From positions 1-57,018 of the forward strand of contig NZ_JAUYEY010000063.1 in assembly GCF_030689685.1 (NCBI RefSeq): a stretch of DNA of 57,018 nt, in the 5' to 3' direction. Source of the DNA: Polaromonas sp. (GTDB taxonomy: Bacteria > Pseudomonadota > Gammaproteobacteria > Burkholderiales > Burkholderiaceae_C). Below the pieces are notes generated by a model. That model saw only the letters and a program-made list of their open reading frames with translations, was not told the DNA's origin and did no database searches. Below, one piece after another: positions 27,102 to 43,547 of this stretch (the stretch's first letter is position 1; every line of letters begins with the position of its first letter). The position numbers and the translations under genes were made by a program.

Positions 27102-28706
27102 ATGACATCTGATACCTCCGCTTTCTGGGATTTCCCCTACACCTCCCAGCGCATGCCGCTGCTCGCGCGCAACGTGGTCAGCACCTCCCAACCACTGGCG
27201 TCGGCCGCCGGGCTGCTGATGCTGGCGCGCGGCGGCAATGCGGTCGATGCCGCACTGGCCACGGCCATCACGCTGACGGTGGTGGAGCCCTGCATGAACG
27301 GCTTAGGCGGCGATGCCTTTGCCATCATCTGGGACGGCCGGCGCATGCACGGCCTCAATGCCTCCGGGCGGGCGCCGCGGCGCTGGACGCCAGAGCATTT
27401 TTCTCGTTATACAGCCATGCCACAACGCGGCTGGGACTCGGTCACCGTACCCGGCACGGTCTCAGCCTGGCGCGCGCTGTTCGACCGCTTCGGCAGCGTG
27501 CCGTTTGCCGAGCTGTTCGAGCCGGCGCTGCGTTACGCCCGCCACGGCTACATGGTGTCGCCCACCGTGCACCGGCAGTGGCAGGCCCAGGTGGCGGAGC
27601 TCTTGCCGCAGCCCGGCTACCGGGAGGCCTTCGCCCCCGACGGACGTGCGCCCCTGCCGGGTGAGCAGTTCATTTGTCCCGGTCAGGCCCGCACCCTGGA
27701 ACGCATTGCCGCCAGCAAAGGCGATGACTTCTACCGCGGCGAGCTGGGCAAGGCCATCGCCGACCACGCGCGCAACACCGGTGGCCTGATGGATGAGGAT
27801 GATTTGGCAGCGCATCAGGCCGAGTGGGTGGAACCGATCTCGGTGTCTTACCGCGATCTCAAGCTGCACGAGATCGGACCCAACGGCCAGGGCATAGGCG
27901 CCCTCATGGCACTCGGCATGCTGCAGCACTTCGACCTGAAGGCGGCCGGCGTGGACTCGGCACTGTCGCAGCACCTGCAGATCGAAGCCATGAAGCTGGC
28001 ATTTGCCGACCTGCAGGAGTTCGTCGCCGACCCCAATGCCATGCTCGCCGTATCGGCTGCCGATTTGCTGAGCAGCTCCTACCTGGCTGCGCGCGCCAAA
28101 CTCATCAACCCCGACCGCGCCGCGCCAGCCCGTGCCGGCTCACCGCACAGCGGCGGCACGGTTTATCTGACCGCCGCCGACGAGCGCGGCATGATGGTGT
28201 CTTTCATCCAGTCCAACTTCAAGGGTTTCGGTTCCGGCGTGGTGGTGCCCCACACCGGCATCGCCCTGCACAACCGGGGTTGGGGCTTTACCCTCCAGCC
28301 TGGCCACCCCAACCAGGTGGCACCGGGCAAGCGGCCCTTCCACACCATCATTCCCGGCTTTTTGACCCGCGACGGTGTGCCCCTCATGAGCTTTGGGCTG
28401 ATGGGTGGCTCGATGCAGGCACAGGGCCATCTGCAGGTCACCAGCCGCATTGCCGACTACGGCCAGAACCCCCAGGCCGCCAGCGATGCGCCGCGCTGGC
28501 GCGTGATGGACGACAACAGCTCGGTGGCGGTGGAATGGAATTTTTCGCCGGAAGCCGTAGCCGGGCTGCGCGCGCGCGGCCATCAGATCACGGTGGCGCC
28601 GCGCTTCAACACCGAGTTCGGCTGTGCGCAGATGGCGATGACCACGCAAAACGGCTACATCGCGGCGTCGGACCATCGCAAGGACGGCTACCCCGTCGGC
28701 ATGTGA
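27102..28706 (+). CDS. Gamma-glutamyltransferase family protein (YwrD-like)
   Basis: A 534-residue Ntn-hydrolase of the gamma-glutamyltranspeptidase family. The small-subunit nucleophile is expected at Thr in SGGTVYLTAADERGMMVSFI (about residue 355), where autocleavage would occur. LARGGNAVDAALATAI and GLGGDAFAIIWDG in the N-terminal part and the GGSMQAQGHLQ motif fit. No signal peptide is evident, in line with cytoplasmic YwrD-type members. The start at 27102 is a guess among several candidates, since none has a good ribosome site. It may hydrolyse gamma-glutamyl compounds. Confidence 0.87.
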   Translation: MTSDTSAFWDFPYTSQRMPLLARNVVSTSQPLASAAGLLMLARGGNAVDAALATAITLTVVEPCMNGLGGDAFAIIWDGRRMHGLNASGRAPRRWTPEHFSRYTAMPQRGWDSVTVPGTVSAWRALFDRFGSVPFAELFEPALRYARHGYMVSPTVHRQWQAQVAELLPQPGYREAFAPDGRAPLPGEQFICPGQARTLERIAASKGDDFYRGELGKAIADHARNTGGLMDEDDLAAHQAEWVEPISVSYRDLKLHEIGPNGQGIGALMALGMLQHFDLKAAGVDSALSQHLQIEAMKLAFADLQEFVADPNAMLAVSAADLLSSSYLAARAKLINPDRAAPARAGSPHSGGTVYLTAADERGMMVSFIQSNFKGFGSGVVVPHTGIALHNRGWGFTLQPGHPNQVAPGKRPFHTIIPGFLTRDGVPLMSFGLMGGSMQAQGHLQVTSRIADYGQNPQAASDAPRWRVMDDNSSVAVEWNFSPEAVAGLRARGHQITVAPRFNTEFGCAQMAMTTQNGYIAASDHRKDGYPVGM

Positions 28707-28734
28707 GCTGCCGGTTTGATCGCGGCAGCACTGA

Positions 28735-29706
28735 TTATTCGACGACGATCTTGCGGTCGCGAATCAGCTTGGCCCACCTGGCGGTGTCGGCTGCCACCAT
28801 CTTGCCCATCTGCTCGGGTGTGCCGCCAGTAGGTGTGGCGCCCAAGGTGGCAAGCCGCTTTTGCATCTCTGGCTCCTGCAGCGCCTGATTGAAGGCGGCA
28901 TTGACGCGGTTGACGATGTCGGCACCCGCGCCCTTGGGCGCATAGATGCCAAACCAGTTGCTCACGTCGAAACCCTTGAGGCCCTGCTCGGACAGCGTTG
29001 GCACGTCGGGCAGGAAAGGTACGCGCTGCGGCGTGGTCACACCCAGCACGCGCAGCTTGCCCTCCTTGATGTTGCTCTGGGAGGTCACATAGTTGTCCAT
29101 CAGCATGTGGACCTGGCCGGACATCATGTCATTGAAGACCAGGCCGGTGCCGCGGTAGGGAATGTGGGTGATGAACACGCCCGCCTGCGCCTTGAACAAC
29201 TCACTGCTAAGGTGGCTGTTGGTGCCGTTGCCGCTGGAGCCGTAATTGAGCTGACCGGGCTTGGACTTGGCCAGGGCAATGAACTCGGCCAGGTTCTTGA
29301 CCGGCAGGCTGGCCGGCACCACCAGCACGCTGCTGGTCTGCGCGACATACACTATCGGCAAAAAATCCCGCTCGACGTTGTACGGGATTTTCGGATTGAT
29401 GATGGGGCCGATCGAATGCGTACTGCCGGTGGCGATCAGCAAGGTGTAGCCGTCCGGCGCGGACTTGGCCACATGGTCGGAGCCGATGGTGCCACCCGCG
29501 CCGGGCCGGTTGTCGATGACGATTTGCTGGCCCAGTTTTTCCGACGCCTTCTGGCTGATGGTGCGCGCCAGGATGTCGGTGGCGCCGCCGGCCGGGAACG
29601 GTACGACCAGGCGCACAGGTTTGACCGGGTAGGTTTGGGCGTTTGCCCCGACACCGATGAAGACAGTGCCCAGACCCACAAGCACGCTCAGTAAATATCG
29701 CTTCAT
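28735..29706 (-). CDS. Tripartite tricarboxylate transporter receptor (Bug family)
   Basis: A 323-residue periplasmic binding protein. The signal peptide is LSVLVGLGTVFIGVGANAQ, then YPVKPVRLVVPFPAGGATDILAR, the Bug hallmark. It also has NRPGAGGTIGSDHVAKS and HIPYRGTGLVFNDMMSGQVH. Bug proteins bind carboxylates or aromatic acids for TctAB or signalling. No tctA or tctB is in the neighbourhood, so this is an orphan receptor as is common in Burkholderiales. It ends 28 nt from the convergent gamma-glutamyltransferase gene. Confidence 0.93.
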   Translation of the reverse strand: MKRYLLSVLVGLGTVFIGVGANAQTYPVKPVRLVVPFPAGGATDILARTISQKASEKLGQQIVIDNRPGAGGTIGSDHVAKSAPDGYTLLIATGSTHSIGPIINPKIPYNVERDFLPIVYVAQTSSVLVVPASLPVKNLAEFIALAKSKPGQLNYGSSGNGTNSHLSSELFKAQAGVFITHIPYRGTGLVFNDMMSGQVHMLMDNYVTSQSNIKEGKLRVLGVTTPQRVPFLPDVPTLSEQGLKGFDVSNWFGIYAPKGAGADIVNRVNAAFNQALQEPEMQKRLATLGATPTGGTPEQMGKMVAADTARWAKLIRDRKIVVE

Positions 29707-29765
29707 CGTTGACCGTCCCGTTAGAAATTGACTGGAATGAATAGCATGCTAACCCATCCCAGCCC

Positions 29766-33953
<4,188 letters not shown>

Positions 33954-34081
33954 GGTGGCGGTGGCCTTGTGGTTGTCGGCAGAGCGGGCTGGCGCTTGCC
34001 GGGGGTGCTCGTTAACCCTGAATTTTATCAGCGATGCCGGCGCGCCCTGCCCCCGCAATGTCCAAGTGGGATAATCGCAGC

Positions 34082-34936
34082 ATGAGTATTACGTACAAAG
34101 ATGCAGCGGGCATTGAAGGCATGCGCGTTGCGTGCAAACTGGCGTCCGAGGTGCTGGACTACCTCACCCCTTTCATCAAAGCTGGCGTCACCACGCGCGA
34201 GATCGACAAGCTGGCCAACGACTACATGGTCAAGGTGCAGGGCACGGTCTCGGCCACCCTGGGCTACCAGCCGCCGGGCTACCCGCCCTACCCCGCCTCA
34301 CTATGCACCTCACTGAACCACGTGGTCTGCCATGGCATCCCGAACGACAAGCCGCTCAAAAAGGGCGACATCATGAACATCGATGTCACCGTGATCACCA
34401 AAGAAGGCTGGTACGGCGACAACAGCCGCATGTACATGATCGGCGAGGTCTCCATCGCCGCCAAACGCCTGTGCCGGGTCACCTTCGAAGCCATGTGGCA
34501 GGGCATCATGCGCGTCAAGCCGGGCGTGCGGCTGGGCGACATCGGTTTTGCGATCCAGACCTTTGCCGAGAAGCAGGGCTTTTCAGTGGTGCGCGAGTTC
34601 TGCGGCCACGGCATCGGCCAGCGTTTTCATGAAGAGCCCCAGGTGCTGCATTACGGCCGCCCGGGCACGCTCGAAGCGCTCAAGCCCGGCATGACCTTCA
34701 CCATCGAGCCCATGATCAACGCCGGCAAACGCGACATCAAGGACGGTGCCGAAAAAGACGGCTGGACCATCGTCACGCGCGACCATTCGCTGTCGGCCCA
34801 GTGGGAACACACGGTGCTGGTGACCCCGACCGGCTACGAGGTGCTGACCCTGTCGGCTGGCAGCCCGGCCACGCCGGACTTTGTCGCGGCGTACCACGCC
34901 GCCTCCGCGCCCGCCACGGCCGACCTGGCGGTCTGA
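34082..34936 (+). CDS. map: Methionine aminopeptidase type I
   Basis: A 284-residue enzyme that removes the initiator methionine from new proteins. Metal ligands are in [20 protein letters not shown] (Asp pair), [18 protein letters not shown] (His) and [10 protein letters not shown] / QWEHTVLVT (Glu). The N-terminal [22 protein letters not shown] carries the substrate His. The C-terminal about 20 residues ([20 protein letters not shown]) are an extension. It starts 128 bp from divergent purL and is followed 32 nt later by glnD. Confidence 0.95.
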   Translation: MSITYKDAAGIEGMRVACKLASEVLDYLTPFIKAGVTTREIDKLANDYMVKVQGTVSATLGYQPPGYPPYPASLCTSLNHVVCHGIPNDKPLKKGDIMNIDVTVITKEGWYGDNSRMYMIGEVSIAAKRLCRVTFEAMWQGIMRVKPGVRLGDIGFAIQTFAEKQGFSVVREFCGHGIGQRFHEEPQVLHYGRPGTLEALKPGMTFTIEPMINAGKRDIKDGAEKDGWTIVTRDHSLSAQWEHTVLVTPTGYEVLTLSAGSPATPDFVAAYHAASAPATADLAV

Positions 34937-34968
34937 GCCGGCGCATCGCCGCATCCCGCCGCCCGCAG

Positions 34969-37665
34969 ATGCTGTCCGCGCTGCCTTCCTCGCCTGCACT
35001 GACCGAAGCGGCCGCTTTGCGCGAGCAATACCGCGCCGGCAAAAACGCGCTGCTGGCCTCGCTGGCCGGCAGCGGCTCCGCCACACGCGGCATCCACAGC
35101 CTGCTGCGCCGGCTGGCACGGCACACCGACGCGACCCTGCGCCAACTCTGGCAAGGCGCCGACTTCCCGCCCGGTTGCGCACTGGTAGCTGTCGGCGGTT
35201 TCGGCCGTGGCGAGCTGTTCCCCAATTCGGATGTTGATGTGCTGCTGCTGCTGCGCGACGACTCGCAGGTGGACGGCAACCCGGCGCTCAAAAGCAGGAT
35301 CGAAAGTTTTATAGGCGCCTGCTGGGACAGCGGCCTGGAGATCGGCTCCAGCGTGCGCACGGTTTCAGGCTGCGTCGAGGAAGCCGCCAAAGACGTGACA
35401 GTGCAAACCTCGCTGCTGGAGGCGCGCCTGGTGGCCGGCTCCACCAAGATTTTTGCGGCCCTGGTCGCCCAGCTCGACACCGCGATGAGCCCGCAGGCCT
35501 TTTTTGTGGCCAAAACGCTGGAGATGCGCCAGCGCCACAACAAGTTCGAAAACACGCCCTACGCGCTGGAGCCCAATTGCAAGGAGTCCCCAGGCGGCCT
35601 GCGCGACCTGCAACTGGTGCTGTGGGTGGCCAGTGCCGCCGGCCTGGGCAAGACATGGGACGAACTGGCCCGCAACGGCATGGCAACCGCCTTCGAAGTG
35701 CGCCAGATCAAGGCCAATGAGGCCCTGCTGAGCCTGATCCGCGCGCGCCTGCACTTGATTTCTGGTCGGCGCGAAGATCGGCTGGTGTTCGACCTGCAGA
35801 CCGCTGTCGCCGAATCCTTCGGTTATCACAGTGCCCCCACGCTCGGCACTGGCGTGTCCTCGCTGCCCCCCGAGGGGGCTGTTTCGCCTAGGGGCGGCCC
35901 GTCGGCGAAACGGCCCATGGTGCGGGCCAGCGAAGCGCTGATGAAGCGTTATTACTGGGCGGCCAAGGCGGTGACCCAGCTCAACCAGATTCTGCTGCTC
36001 AACATCGAGGAGCGGATCAACCCGCACAACGCGCCGATGCTGGTCATCAACGAACGCTTTTTCGACAAGGGCGGCATGATCGAGGTGGCCAGCGACGACC
36101 TGTACCAGCGCGAGCCGCACGCCATCCTGGAAACCTTTTTGCTGTTCCAGACCACGCCCGGCATCCAGGGCCTGTCGGCCCGCACCTTGCGCGCGCTGTA
36201 CAACACGCGCAGCATCATGAACGCCGGCTTTCGCAGCGACCCGGTCAACCGTGATACCTTCCGGCAGATCCTGCAGCAGCCCTCGGGCATCACCCACGCC
36301 ATGCGCCTGATGAACCAGACCTCGGTGCTGGGCCGCTACCTGTGGGTGTTCCGCAAGATCGTCGGTCAGATGCAGCACGATCTGTTTCACGTTTACACGG
36401 TGGACCAGCACATTTTGATGGTGCTGCGCAATGTGCGGCGCTTCTTCATGGCGGAACACGCGCACGAGTACCCGTCCTGCTCGCAACTTGCTGCCGGCTG
36501 GGACAAGCCATGGATTCTGTACATCGCCGCGCTGTTCCATGACATCGCCAAAGGCCGAGGCGGCGACCATTCCGAGCTTGGCTGCCTGGACGTGCGGGTG
36601 TTCTGCCGCCAGCACGGCATCCCTGCCGAAGACGCGAAACTGATTGAATTCCTGGTCGGCGAACACCTGACCATGAGTCGCATCGCCCAGAAGGAAGACC
36701 TGAGCGACCCGGAAGTCATTGCAGCCTTTGCCAAACGTGTCGGCAATGAGCGTTATCTGACGGCGCTCTACCTGCTGACGGTGGCCGACATCCGAGGCAC
36801 CAGTCCCAAGGTGTGGAACGCCTGGAAAGGCAAGCTGCTCGAAGACCTCTACCGCTACACCTTGCGCGTGCTGGGCGGCCGCGCGCCCGATGCGGACGCC
36901 GAGGTCGAGTCCCGTAAACGCGAGGCGCTCGCCATGCTGGCCCTGCATGCCGAGCCGTTTGAGGCGCACAAGGCACTGTGGGACACGCTGGACGTCAGTT
37001 ACTTCATGCGCCACGAGGCCGGCGACATCGCCTGGCATGCGCGCCACCTGTCGCGCCACGTCGGCACGGCCACATGCGTAGTGCGGGCGCGCCGCTCGGC
37101 CGCCGGCGAAGGCATGCAGGTGCTGGTCTACACGCCCGACGCGCCCGACCTGTTTGCCCGCATCTGCGGCTATTTCGAGGAAGCGGGCCTGAGCATCCTG
37201 GACGCCAAGGTGCACACGGCAAAACCCCACAAAGGCTCGCCTGGTTATGCGCTGGACACCTTCCAGGTGGTGAGCCCGACCCTGGCCGAGCACTACCGCG
37301 AACTGGTGGCCATGGTCGAGGCCGACCTGGACCGCACGATTGAAGAAAACAAGCCGCTGCCGCCACCCGGCAAAGGCCGGGTGTCGCGCCGAGTCAAGAG
37401 TTTCCCGATTGCACCGCGGGTTGACCTGCGGCCCGACGACAAGGGCCAGCGCTGGCTGCTCAGCGTCTCGGCCAGCGACCGGGTCGGCCTGCTGTACTCG
37501 ATTGCCCGCGTACTGGCGCACCACCGCATCAACCTGCAGCTCGCCAAAGTCACCACCCTGGGCGAACGCGTGGAAGACACCTTCCTGATCGACGGTCCGG
37601 AGCTGCAGCAAAACAAGGCGCAGATCGCCATCGAGACCGAAATCCTGGAAGCGCTGGCGGCCTGA
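34969..37665 (+). CDS. glnD: Bifunctional PII uridylyltransferase/uridylyl-removing enzyme, with an in-frame repeat insertion
   Basis: An 898-residue sensor of glutamine that uridylylates and deuridylylates PII. The nucleotidyltransferase motif is [19 protein letters not shown] (about 75-93), the HD motif [17 protein letters not shown] (about 524-540), and two ACT domains lie near 715-790 and 820-895. Residues about 289-316 ([15 protein letters not shown] and surroundings) come from a dispersed repeat inserted before the conserved [15 protein letters not shown]. The ATG at 34969 gives the usual N-terminus. A hairpin follows the stop. Confidence 0.94.
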   Translation: MLSALPSSPALTEAAALREQYRAGKNALLASLAGSGSATRGIHSLLRRLARHTDATLRQLWQGADFPPGCALVAVGGFGRGELFPNSDVDVLLLLRDDSQVDGNPALKSRIESFIGACWDSGLEIGSSVRTVSGCVEEAAKDVTVQTSLLEARLVAGSTKIFAALVAQLDTAMSPQAFFVAKTLEMRQRHNKFENTPYALEPNCKESPGGLRDLQLVLWVASAAGLGKTWDELARNGMATAFEVRQIKANEALLSLIRARLHLISGRREDRLVFDLQTAVAESFGYHSAPTLGTGVSSLPPEGAVSPRGGPSAKRPMVRASEALMKRYYWAAKAVTQLNQILLLNIEERINPHNAPMLVINERFFDKGGMIEVASDDLYQREPHAILETFLLFQTTPGIQGLSARTLRALYNTRSIMNAGFRSDPVNRDTFRQILQQPSGITHAMRLMNQTSVLGRYLWVFRKIVGQMQHDLFHVYTVDQHILMVLRNVRRFFMAEHAHEYPSCSQLAAGWDKPWILYIAALFHDIAKGRGGDHSELGCLDVRVFCRQHGIPAEDAKLIEFLVGEHLTMSRIAQKEDLSDPEVIAAFAKRVGNERYLTALYLLTVADIRGTSPKVWNAWKGKLLEDLYRYTLRVLGGRAPDADAEVESRKREALAMLALHAEPFEAHKALWDTLDVSYFMRHEAGDIAWHARHLSRHVGTATCVVRARRSAAGEGMQVLVYTPDAPDLFARICGYFEEAGLSILDAKVHTAKPHKGSPGYALDTFQVVSPTLAEHYRELVAMVEADLDRTIEENKPLPPPGKGRVSRRVKSFPIAPRVDLRPDDKGQRWLLSVSASDRVGLLYSIARVLAHHRINLQLAKVTTLGERVEDTFLIDGPELQQNKAQIAIETEILEALAA
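35834..35915. repeat. Dispersed repeat (CTGCCCCC family) inside glnD
   Basis: The plus strand reads CCCCCACGCTCGGCACTGGC, GTGTCCTCGCTGCCCCCC, GAGGGGGCT and CCTAGGGGCGGCCCGTCGG. The intergenic element at 12286-12357, reverse-complemented, has the same blocks in the same order. It is open in frame and encodes about 28 residues of GlnD. Confidence 0.85.
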
Positions 37666-37671
37666 CAGCGC

Positions 37672-37692
37672 AGCCCGGAAACCGGGTTGTTG
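37672..37692 (+). terminator. Putative terminator after glnD
   Basis: CCCGG-AAA-CCGGG forms a short stem 9 nt behind the glnD stop and is followed by TTGTTGTTCTT. The stem is only 5-6 bp, so the call is moderate. Confidence 0.45.
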
Positions 37693-37900
37693 TTCTTGCC
37701 ATGTCAAGTCATCGGGCACTTGTTTATCGATTTTTACTTATAAATATCAATAAGTTAAGACGTTTTCTTAAAGTTACATGGAACAAGCTGTTCGGCTCTT
37801 GTACCTGGCTGTCCGAGGCAGACAATGAACGAATCCGGGACTGACGCTTAAAACGATGCGCGCAGTCCGGCAACGAACATCCAAGCTCAAGGAGACTGCC

Positions 37901-38431
37901 GTGCATGCCCAGACACAAACCCTTTTAACCCGCGAGCAGCAACTGCTTGTCTCCGGTGAATGCGACGATGACGGGCGGCCGCTGGCCCGCCAGGTCTTTT
38001 TTGAACCCGACAACTGGCTGGTGCCCGAGATGTATGGGGACCTGCTGGTCACCCATGCGGCCTGGCTGGCCACCCGGCCCGATCAGGTCGTGCTGGTCTC
38101 CGGCCACAGCTACGGCACCGGCAGCCACCGGTTCTTCTGGCTAATGGGCGACCGCCGCGCCATCGCCGTGCGCTCAGCGCTGCTCAAGGCCGGCGCCGGG
38201 CCGAAACAGCTGCTGATCCAAAGCCAGGGGGCTGCCCGGCCGCTGATCGAGCTGGCTGGTGAGGAGGTCGCGCAGTATCGGCGCCGCGTCACGCTGGACT
38301 ACCTGGACGCCCATGCCGTGAACACCGCGCCGCTGCCGCCGGAAGGCTCCGCCGACTGGTGGCGCTCGGTGTTGGGTCCCGGCGGCAAGGCACGCCTGCC
38401 GGCCGACCTCCCGGCGTCGCAGGGCGGCTGA
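37901..38431 (+). CDS. OmpA/MotB-type peptidoglycan-binding-domain protein without signal peptide
   Basis: A 176-residue protein with an OmpA C-terminal-like segment at about 75-125. It has VVLVSGHSYGTGSHRFFWLM, then GDRRAIAVRSALLKAGAGPK and LLIQSQGAARP. This follows the GHTD-x-G-x-x-N-LGxRRAxAV pattern, but with Ser/Tyr in place of the key Asp and with FFW where Asn-Leu is usual. A GTG start at 37901 is preferred, as AAGGAG lies 6 nt upstream. No signal peptide or lipobox precedes it. Peptidoglycan binding is therefore doubtful. AT-rich DNA around 37722-37780 may hold its promoter. Confidence 0.65.
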   Translation: MHAQTQTLLTREQQLLVSGECDDDGRPLARQVFFEPDNWLVPEMYGDLLVTHAAWLATRPDQVVLVSGHSYGTGSHRFFWLMGDRRAIAVRSALLKAGAGPKQLLIQSQGAARPLIELAGEEVAQYRRRVTLDYLDAHAVNTAPLPPEGSADWWRSVLGPGGKARLPADLPASQGG

Positions 38432-38435
38432 AGTT

Positions 38436-38975
38436 TCAATCGTCTTCGGACGCGTCCAGTCCCGGGAACAGCACCTCGGTAAAACCGAACTGCGTGAAGT
38501 CGCGGATACGCATCGGATAAAGCTTGCCGATCAGGTGGTCACATTCGTGTTGCACCACCCGGGCGTGAAAGCCGTCCACCGTGCGGTCTATCGGGTCGCC
38601 ATAGGGGTCGAAGCCGGTGTAACGGATGCGTGAATAACGCGGCACCAGCCCGCGCAGGCCGGGCACCGACAGGCAGCCTTCCCAGCCGTCCTCCTCATCG
38701 TCCGACAGCGGCGTGATCACCGGGTTGAGCAGCACGGTACGCGGCACCAGCGGCGCGTCCGGGTAACGCGGATTGACGGCATCGGTGCCGAAAATCACCA
38801 GTTGCAGGTCCACGCCGATCTGCGGCGCGGCCAAGCCGGCGCCGTTGACCGAGCGCATGGTGTCGAACATGTCGGACACCAGCATATGTATTTCGTCGGT
38901 GTCGAATTCGGTCGCGGGCGGGGCGATGCGCAGCAGGCGCGGATCGCCCATTTTGAGAATTTCGCGGATGGTCAT
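38436..38975 (-). CDS. def: Peptide deformylase
   Basis: A 179-residue metalloenzyme that removes the formyl group from nascent proteins. The three motifs are present: [11 protein letters not shown] (about 46-56), [11 protein letters not shown] (about 98-108) and [13 protein letters not shown] (about 140-152). The ATG at 38975 shares ATGA with the stop of the upstream HepT gene. Its expression is thus coupled to a toxin-antitoxin-like module, which is an odd arrangement for a housekeeping gene. The paralogue question (def2 type) is open, since fmt is not adjacent. Confidence 0.94.
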   Translation of the reverse strand: MTIREILKMGDPRLLRIAPPATEFDTDEIHMLVSDMFDTMRSVNGAGLAAPQIGVDLQLVIFGTDAVNPRYPDAPLVPRTVLLNPVITPLSDDEEDGWEGCLSVPGLRGLVPRYSRIRYTGFDPYGDPIDRTVDGFHARVVQHECDHLIGKLYPMRIRDFTQFGFTEVLFPGLDASEDD

Positions 38976-39331
38976 ACCACCCATTCCGCTTTCAGCGCCT
39001 GTAGATTGACAAGCAATGCCGGAACGTCAGTTTCGACAATACTCCAGAGTGTGTCATTGTCGATACCCAGGTAACCGTGAATGAGTCGATTGCGCGTTGC
39101 GATGATCATGCGCCACGGAATATTCGGCAATGAAGTACGAACAGATTCGGGGATATGGGTGGCCGCCTCGCCAATCAACTCAAGGTTGCGAACCGTGGCA
39201 TCAAAGCGCAAGGCATCGGCTACAAAGCCGGCCTGATCGAGTCCAGCCGTAAAAGTTTGCACGCGGGCGCAGAAACCGAGCATATCGTTGATACAAAAGC
39301 GCCATTCCCGGTCTGGCGTGGCCTCAGACAT
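38972..39331 (-). CDS. hepT: HepT-like ribonuclease toxin (DUF86)
   Basis: A 119-residue HEPN-fold protein of the HepT/DUF86 family. The catalytic motif is R-x4-6-H-x-Y, seen as RNRLIHGY at about residues 89-96. [16 protein letters not shown] in the middle is typical. HEPN toxins cleave RNA and are neutralised by the MntA partner, which adds AMP to the HepT tyrosine. ATG at 39331 overlaps the mntA end by 8 nt, and its stop overlaps the start of def. A longer frame upstream is the shadow of mntA. Confidence 0.86.
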   Translation of the reverse strand: MSEATPDREWRFCINDMLGFCARVQTFTAGLDQAGFVADALRFDATVRNLELIGEAATHIPESVRTSLPNIPWRMIIATRNRLIHGYLGIDNDTLWSIVETDVPALLVNLQALKAEWVV

Positions 39332-39614
39332 GAACAGCATCCCGCTCCACAAAGGGTCGAAACTCGGCTCGAAGCGCTTTCTCCGTGACCAGATCAACAG
39401 GGCAGGCCAACAGGTCTTCGAGGTAGAACTGCACGCCGAAATAGCGAGCCGAAGTTGCTGGACCATCGAATGCGACAAGAACATCGACATCACTTTGATC
39501 TGTGGCTGAATTTCGGGCTGTTGAGCCAAACAAAGCGAGCTTGGTCACACCGAATTGGCTGACCAAACGGGACTTGTGCTCTGTGAGAAGCCTGAGTGCT
39601 GTTTGACGATTCAT
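39324..39614 (-). CDS. mntA: MntA-like minimal nucleotidyltransferase antitoxin
   Basis: A 96-residue minimal nucleotidyltransferase with KLALFGSTARNSATDQSDVD (GSx10DxD motif at about 30-44) and the third acidic position in PVDLVTE. In characterised pairs it AMPylates HepT. It starts the mntA-hepT-def string on the minus strand. The region to the divergent DUF454 gene is 132 bp, and I see no clear operator in it. Confidence 0.86.
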   Translation of the reverse strand: MNRQTALRLLTEHKSRLVSQFGVTKLALFGSTARNSATDQSDVDVLVAFDGPATSARYFGVQFYLEDLLACPVDLVTEKALRAEFRPFVERDAVHV

Positions 39615-39746
39615 GGCCGCAGTTTACCGTCTCGGCAATCCAGCAAGGTGGACTTATCAATCACCACAACGTTCAGCGCCAGCCCGAGAGGAATGCCAAA
39701 ACCGCAAGCTTACAGAACCCGGACTCGCCACACGGCAAAATAAGGC

Positions 39747-42454
<2,708 letters not shown>

Positions 42455-43534
42455 TCAGGCAAACAGCCGCCGGCCCAGCGCCGAGCCGGCCGGCATGTCG
42501 CGCTCTTCCAGGGTGTTGTAGAGCTGCTCCAGGTCCGCGTGAATGGCTTCCATGGCTTCTGGCCGGATCGGTTGGCCCTGGTCGTCGATGATCACGCCGT
42601 CCATGCTGGCGGCGAGCGCAATCGCCGCTTCGCACATGCGCACAAAGGGTTGCTCGGCGCGCAGCACCTGCGGCACGTCCAGCGACAGCGTCAATTCGCG
42701 CAATGCAGTCTGTTCCGGGTCTTCGGCCATGGCGGCCTGGGTGTCGAAAGACAGGCCCAAAACCGGTGGCGCGTGCTGGCCGGACTGGCTGGCCGGCAGC
42801 ACCATGCGGCCCGGAATGGAACCGGCCACAAAACCGAGTTTGGCCGCGTTTTGCTGCACATAACCGGGGCTCCAGGCCGTGTGTTTGGCGCGCAGGGTGA
42901 AGCCCAATTGCGCATCATGGGCGCTGGCAAAGTTGTCGAGTTCGCGCGCGCGCGCCACTTCGTCCATCATGTCGGGGAACTCGGGCTGGCCGTCAATCGC
43001 ATCGGCAAAGGCCTGCGCCTTCATGACAAATTCTGAAAACTCGATCTGGTTCAGCGCGCCAGTTCGGTTGGCCAGTTGCACGCCGGCCTGGAAGGCGCTG
43101 TAACGCTGGCCGGCGGCCGGGGTTTCCCAGGCGCCGCTGGCCAGGCTCAGGCCCTCCACCGCAAACGGTTTGCTGCCAGCGCGGCGCGAGCCGGGCATGG
43201 CGGCCAGTGCCGCCTCGCCGGACACCACCGAATCAATGACGATGGGCGCGATCACGTCGATCAGCGCGTCCAGGCCTGGTTTTTTCTCGGGCACGGTCAG
43301 CGCCGTCAGGGCATCAAGGCTGGAGTCGGTATCGAAGCCGGGTTCCAGGCGCGCGGGCTGGGTCTCCTGGCCATGGGGCGGCAGGTCGCCACCGGCGGGT
43401 TCAATGGCCGGGACCACCGGGTCGGGCGAGGGTTGCATGGGCAGGTTTTTACGCGCCGACCAGGCGCTGTGGGCCACCACGATGGCCAATAGCAGGCCGC
43501 CAATGATCGCCAAACTGATCTGGAGTGTGCTCAT
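42455..43534 (-). CDS. zipA: Cell division protein ZipA-type
   Basis: A 359-residue protein with one N-terminal membrane segment (ISLAIIGGLLLAIVVAHSAW, about 5-24), a Pro-rich acidic linker and a C-terminal FtsZ-binding-like domain with GSIPGRMVLPASQ and LSLDVPQVLRAEQPFVRMCE. ZipA tethers FtsZ to the membrane; sequence conservation in beta-proteobacteria is low. The smc-zipA-ligA order supports the call. The ATG at 43534 has GGAGAAAG just upstream; the smc stop is 13 nt earlier. Confidence 0.88.
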   Translation of the reverse strand: MSTLQISLAIIGGLLLAIVVAHSAWSARKNLPMQPSPDPVVPAIEPAGGDLPPHGQETQPARLEPGFDTDSSLDALTALTVPEKKPGLDALIDVIAPIVIDSVVSGEAALAAMPGSRRAGSKPFAVEGLSLASGAWETPAAGQRYSAFQAGVQLANRTGALNQIEFSEFVMKAQAFADAIDGQPEFPDMMDEVARARELDNFASAHDAQLGFTLRAKHTAWSPGYVQQNAAKLGFVAGSIPGRMVLPASQSGQHAPPVLGLSFDTQAAMAEDPEQTALRELTLSLDVPQVLRAEQPFVRMCEAAIALAASMDGVIIDDQGQPIRPEAMEAIHADLEQLYNTLEERDMPAGSALGRRLFA

Positions 43535-43547
43535 TCTTTCTCCGTAC

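Noticed and set aside
33954..34058. Longer purL start at 34058
   Set aside because: The added 35 residues are unlike PurL N-termini and would approach the map promoter; the GTG at 33953 fits the family.
39332..39529. N-terminal extension of hepT by 66 codons
   Set aside because: It is the out-of-frame shadow of mntA; the DUF86 fold starts at MSEATPD.
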